Of a DNA stretch of 8,124 bases, positions 7,193 through 8,124 are shown piece after piece (position 1 is the stretch's first letter; each line of letters starts with the position of its first letter). The notes under the pieces were generated by a model that ran no database searches, had not been told where the DNA came from, and saw only the letters and a list, made by a program, of their open reading frames with translations. The stretch lies in contig SOJS01000040.1 in assembly GCA_004376435.1 (NCBI GenBank), positions 1-8,124 of the forward strand. Reading direction: 5' to 3'. This stretch comes from Dehalococcoidia bacterium (GTDB taxonomy: Bacteria; Chloroflexota; Dehalococcoidia; Dehalococcoidales; JAUVZE01). A program made the position numbers and the translations under genes.

Positions 7193-7996
7193 ATGAAACT
7201 TTGGATTGCTACTATAGTGCTAGCCACATTATTGGCAAGTGGAGGTGTCTTCTCCGGAATTAAGATAACTGATATGACAAGACAACTAAATGAACTTCAA
7301 TTAAGCTATACCAGCCTTGAGTCAAACTACAATTCGCTGGGATCAAGTTACGCAGTGCTCCAATCAAATTATAATTCGCTGGAATCGGATTACGAATCAC
7401 TACAGTCGAGCTATGATGTCCTTCAAGGTAGGGTGTCTGAACTACAATTTAGCTATGATAGGCTCGAGGCTGAAAACAGAGAGTTAAAAAGGTTGTTAGA
7501 CCAATATGAAAACGTGCCTCACAGTTATTATTCTATTGAGGCATTCCCGCATCATTCCAATACCTACGAAGAATTGTGCCAATTCTTGACCTTTGAATTT
7601 GCGCTGCCAACGGGTTATAAGGCTCATGTGTTCGACTGTAGCGAGTCGTCAGCCTATCTTGAATGGGCTTTAGAGAATGCTGGTTTTGACGCCTATATTG
7701 CTACTGGGCGCACACCTTGGGAGCCGAGCAGTGGCTATCACGCTTGGGTTATTGCGTATTCTGAGGGATACAGGGTAGCTATTGAAGCAACCGACTTAAC
7801 TGGTGAATACTACCTCTCATATCTTTTTGCAGGAAGAATACCTGGCATTATATACGGCGATGACCCACTTATTCCTGGCTGGGAGAATTACTATGAGGGG
7901 TATGATACCCTTCTCAAGAATATCTACGAAGCAATCCGTAGCTATAGAACTACCGAGGAATGGAATTGGTGGGAGGGCTACTGGGGTTTCAAATGA
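7193..7996 (+). CDS. Exported or membrane-anchored coiled-coil protein with transglutaminase-like domain
   Basis: 267 residues. The N-terminus (residues 1-22) has a charged start and a hydrophobic run WIATIVLATLLASGGVF, a signal anchor or signal peptide. Residues 33-105 form a coiled coil of very regular heptads, Y-x-x-L-x-S-x. From about 115 a compact domain contains FDCSESSAYLEW (147-158), YHAWV (182-186) and AIEATD (196-201). This gives a Cys149-His183-Glu198/Asp201 order that matches the catalytic triad of transglutaminase-like (papain-fold) proteases. The C-terminus is rich in Trp and Tyr and ends soon after. It probably acts outside the membrane on peptides or cell-surface material; the substrate is unknown. 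Base use is visibly more AT-rich than in the genes before it, so it may belong to a separate unit despite a strong ribosome site (AGGAGGGGAGG, 7181-7191) 23 bases or less after metK. Confidence 0.7.
   Translation: MKLWIATIVLATLLASGGVFSGIKITDMTRQLNELQLSYTSLESNYNSLGSSYAVLQSNYNSLESDYESLQSSYDVLQGRVSELQFSYDRLEAENRELKRLLDQYENVPHSYYSIEAFPHHSNTYEELCQFLTFEFALPTGYKAHVFDCSESSAYLEWALENAGFDAYIATGRTPWEPSSGYHAWVIAYSEGYRVAIEATDLTGEYYLSYLFAGRIPGIIYGDDPLIPGWENYYEGYDTLLKNIYEAIRSYRTTEEWNWWEGYWGFK
7307..7432 (+). repeat. Six 21-bp in-frame units encoding Y-x-x-L-x-S-x heptads
   Basis: Residues 39-80 of the coiled-coil protein hold six consecutive seven-residue units, with Tyr at 39, 46, 53, 60, 67 and 74, Leu at 42, 49, 56, 63, 70 and 77, and Ser at 44, 51, 58, 65 and 72. 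Units at 7328-7348 and 7370-7390 are the most alike in DNA. A looser continuation has Leu84, Tyr88, Leu91 and Leu98. The pattern fits growth by 21-base duplication followed by drift. Confidence 0.8.
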
Positions 7997-8063
7997 ATCA
8001 TTGTAGCCTTCTTATTTATACCTTTATATCGTCTTTAGTAGGAGATGGCTTGAAGGAGAGCTA

Positions 8064-8084
8064 AAGAGGGGCGAAGCCTCTCTT
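8064..8084 (+). terminator. Hairpin after the last gene, possible terminator
   Basis: AAGAGGGGC (8064-8072) pairs with GCCTCTCTT (8076-8084) around a GAA loop, with a single G-T wobble: a 9-bp stem. The sequence after it (GTATAAAAATTT) has no clean T-run, so it is a weak intrinsic terminator on this strand; read on the other strand it would be followed by a short T-run (TTTAG). It sits 68 bases after the end of the 7193-7996 gene, where transcript termination is expected. Confidence 0.5.
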
Positions 8085-8095
8085 GTATAAAAATT

Positions 8096-8124
8096 TCCCC
8101 TTCCCCTTGATAAGGGGAAGGGGA
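8096..8124. repeat. Palindromic sequence with 13-bp arms at the window edge
   Basis: TCCCCTTCCCCTT (8096-8108) and AAGGGGAAGGGGA (8112-8124) are exact reverse complements around a 3-base GAT loop. The arms themselves contain a doubled CCCCTT unit. It reaches the last base of the window, so it may be longer. It resembles dispersed intergenic palindromes seen in some bacterial genomes, and could also aid termination from either side. The 8000-8063 stretch before it and the preceding hairpin hold nothing else I can recognise. Confidence 0.75.

Noticed and set aside
7307..7432. Regular 21-bp repeats as a CRISPR-like or satellite array
   Set aside because: The units are contiguous with no spacers, stay in frame, and encode a clean heptad pattern, so they are part of a coiled-coil gene.

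Overview
The window reads almost entirely on the plus strand as one tightly packed gene string, with gaps of a few to about 30 bases, several stop/start overlaps and good Shine-Dalgarno sequences. It looks bacterial and anaerobic. The best lineage guess is Dehalococcoidia (Chloroflexota) or a close relative. This rests on the short, catalytic-domain-only methionine synthase next to a DUF6485-type cysteine-rich protein and on the methyl-cycle gene set. It is an inference; no ribosomal marker is present.

Layout: (1) 1-365, C-terminal part of methylthioadenosine phosphorylase, cut by the window edge. (2) 373-1398, 'core' MetE-type methionine synthase. (3) 1413-1719, two small genes: a Cys-rich DUF6485-like protein and an unrecognised Lys/Arg-rich 33-residue peptide whose stop overlaps the next start. 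(4) 1716-4547, four nucleotide-handling enzymes: a THEP1-type NTPase, a COG2187 aminoglycoside-phosphotransferase-like kinase, a diphthine-ammonia-ligase-like ATP pyrophosphatase, and an AAA_33/COG0645 P-loop kinase with an odd Walker A. (5) 4548-4680, a probable frameshifted remnant of a PHP-domain phosphoesterase. (6) 4667-7169, adenosylhomocysteinase and S-adenosylmethionine synthetase. (7) 7193-7996, an exported or membrane-anchored protein with a very regular heptad coiled coil and a transglutaminase-like domain. (8) 7997-8124, an intergenic tail with a hairpin and a near-terminal 13-bp-arm palindrome.

The genes on both flanks form a methionine/SAM cycle. MetK makes SAM from methionine; AhcY splits the S-adenosylhomocysteine left after methyl transfer; core MetE remethylates homocysteine, in known relatives from a corrinoid protein rather than from methyl-folate; MtnP removes the methylthioadenosine by-product. 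The four NTP-dependent genes between them have no assigned role. They are the most likely place for undescribed biology. They include the two halves of a protein that is fused in other bacteria, here separated by the ATP pyrophosphatase gene.

No tRNA, rRNA, CRISPR array, insertion sequence or convincing promoter was seen.
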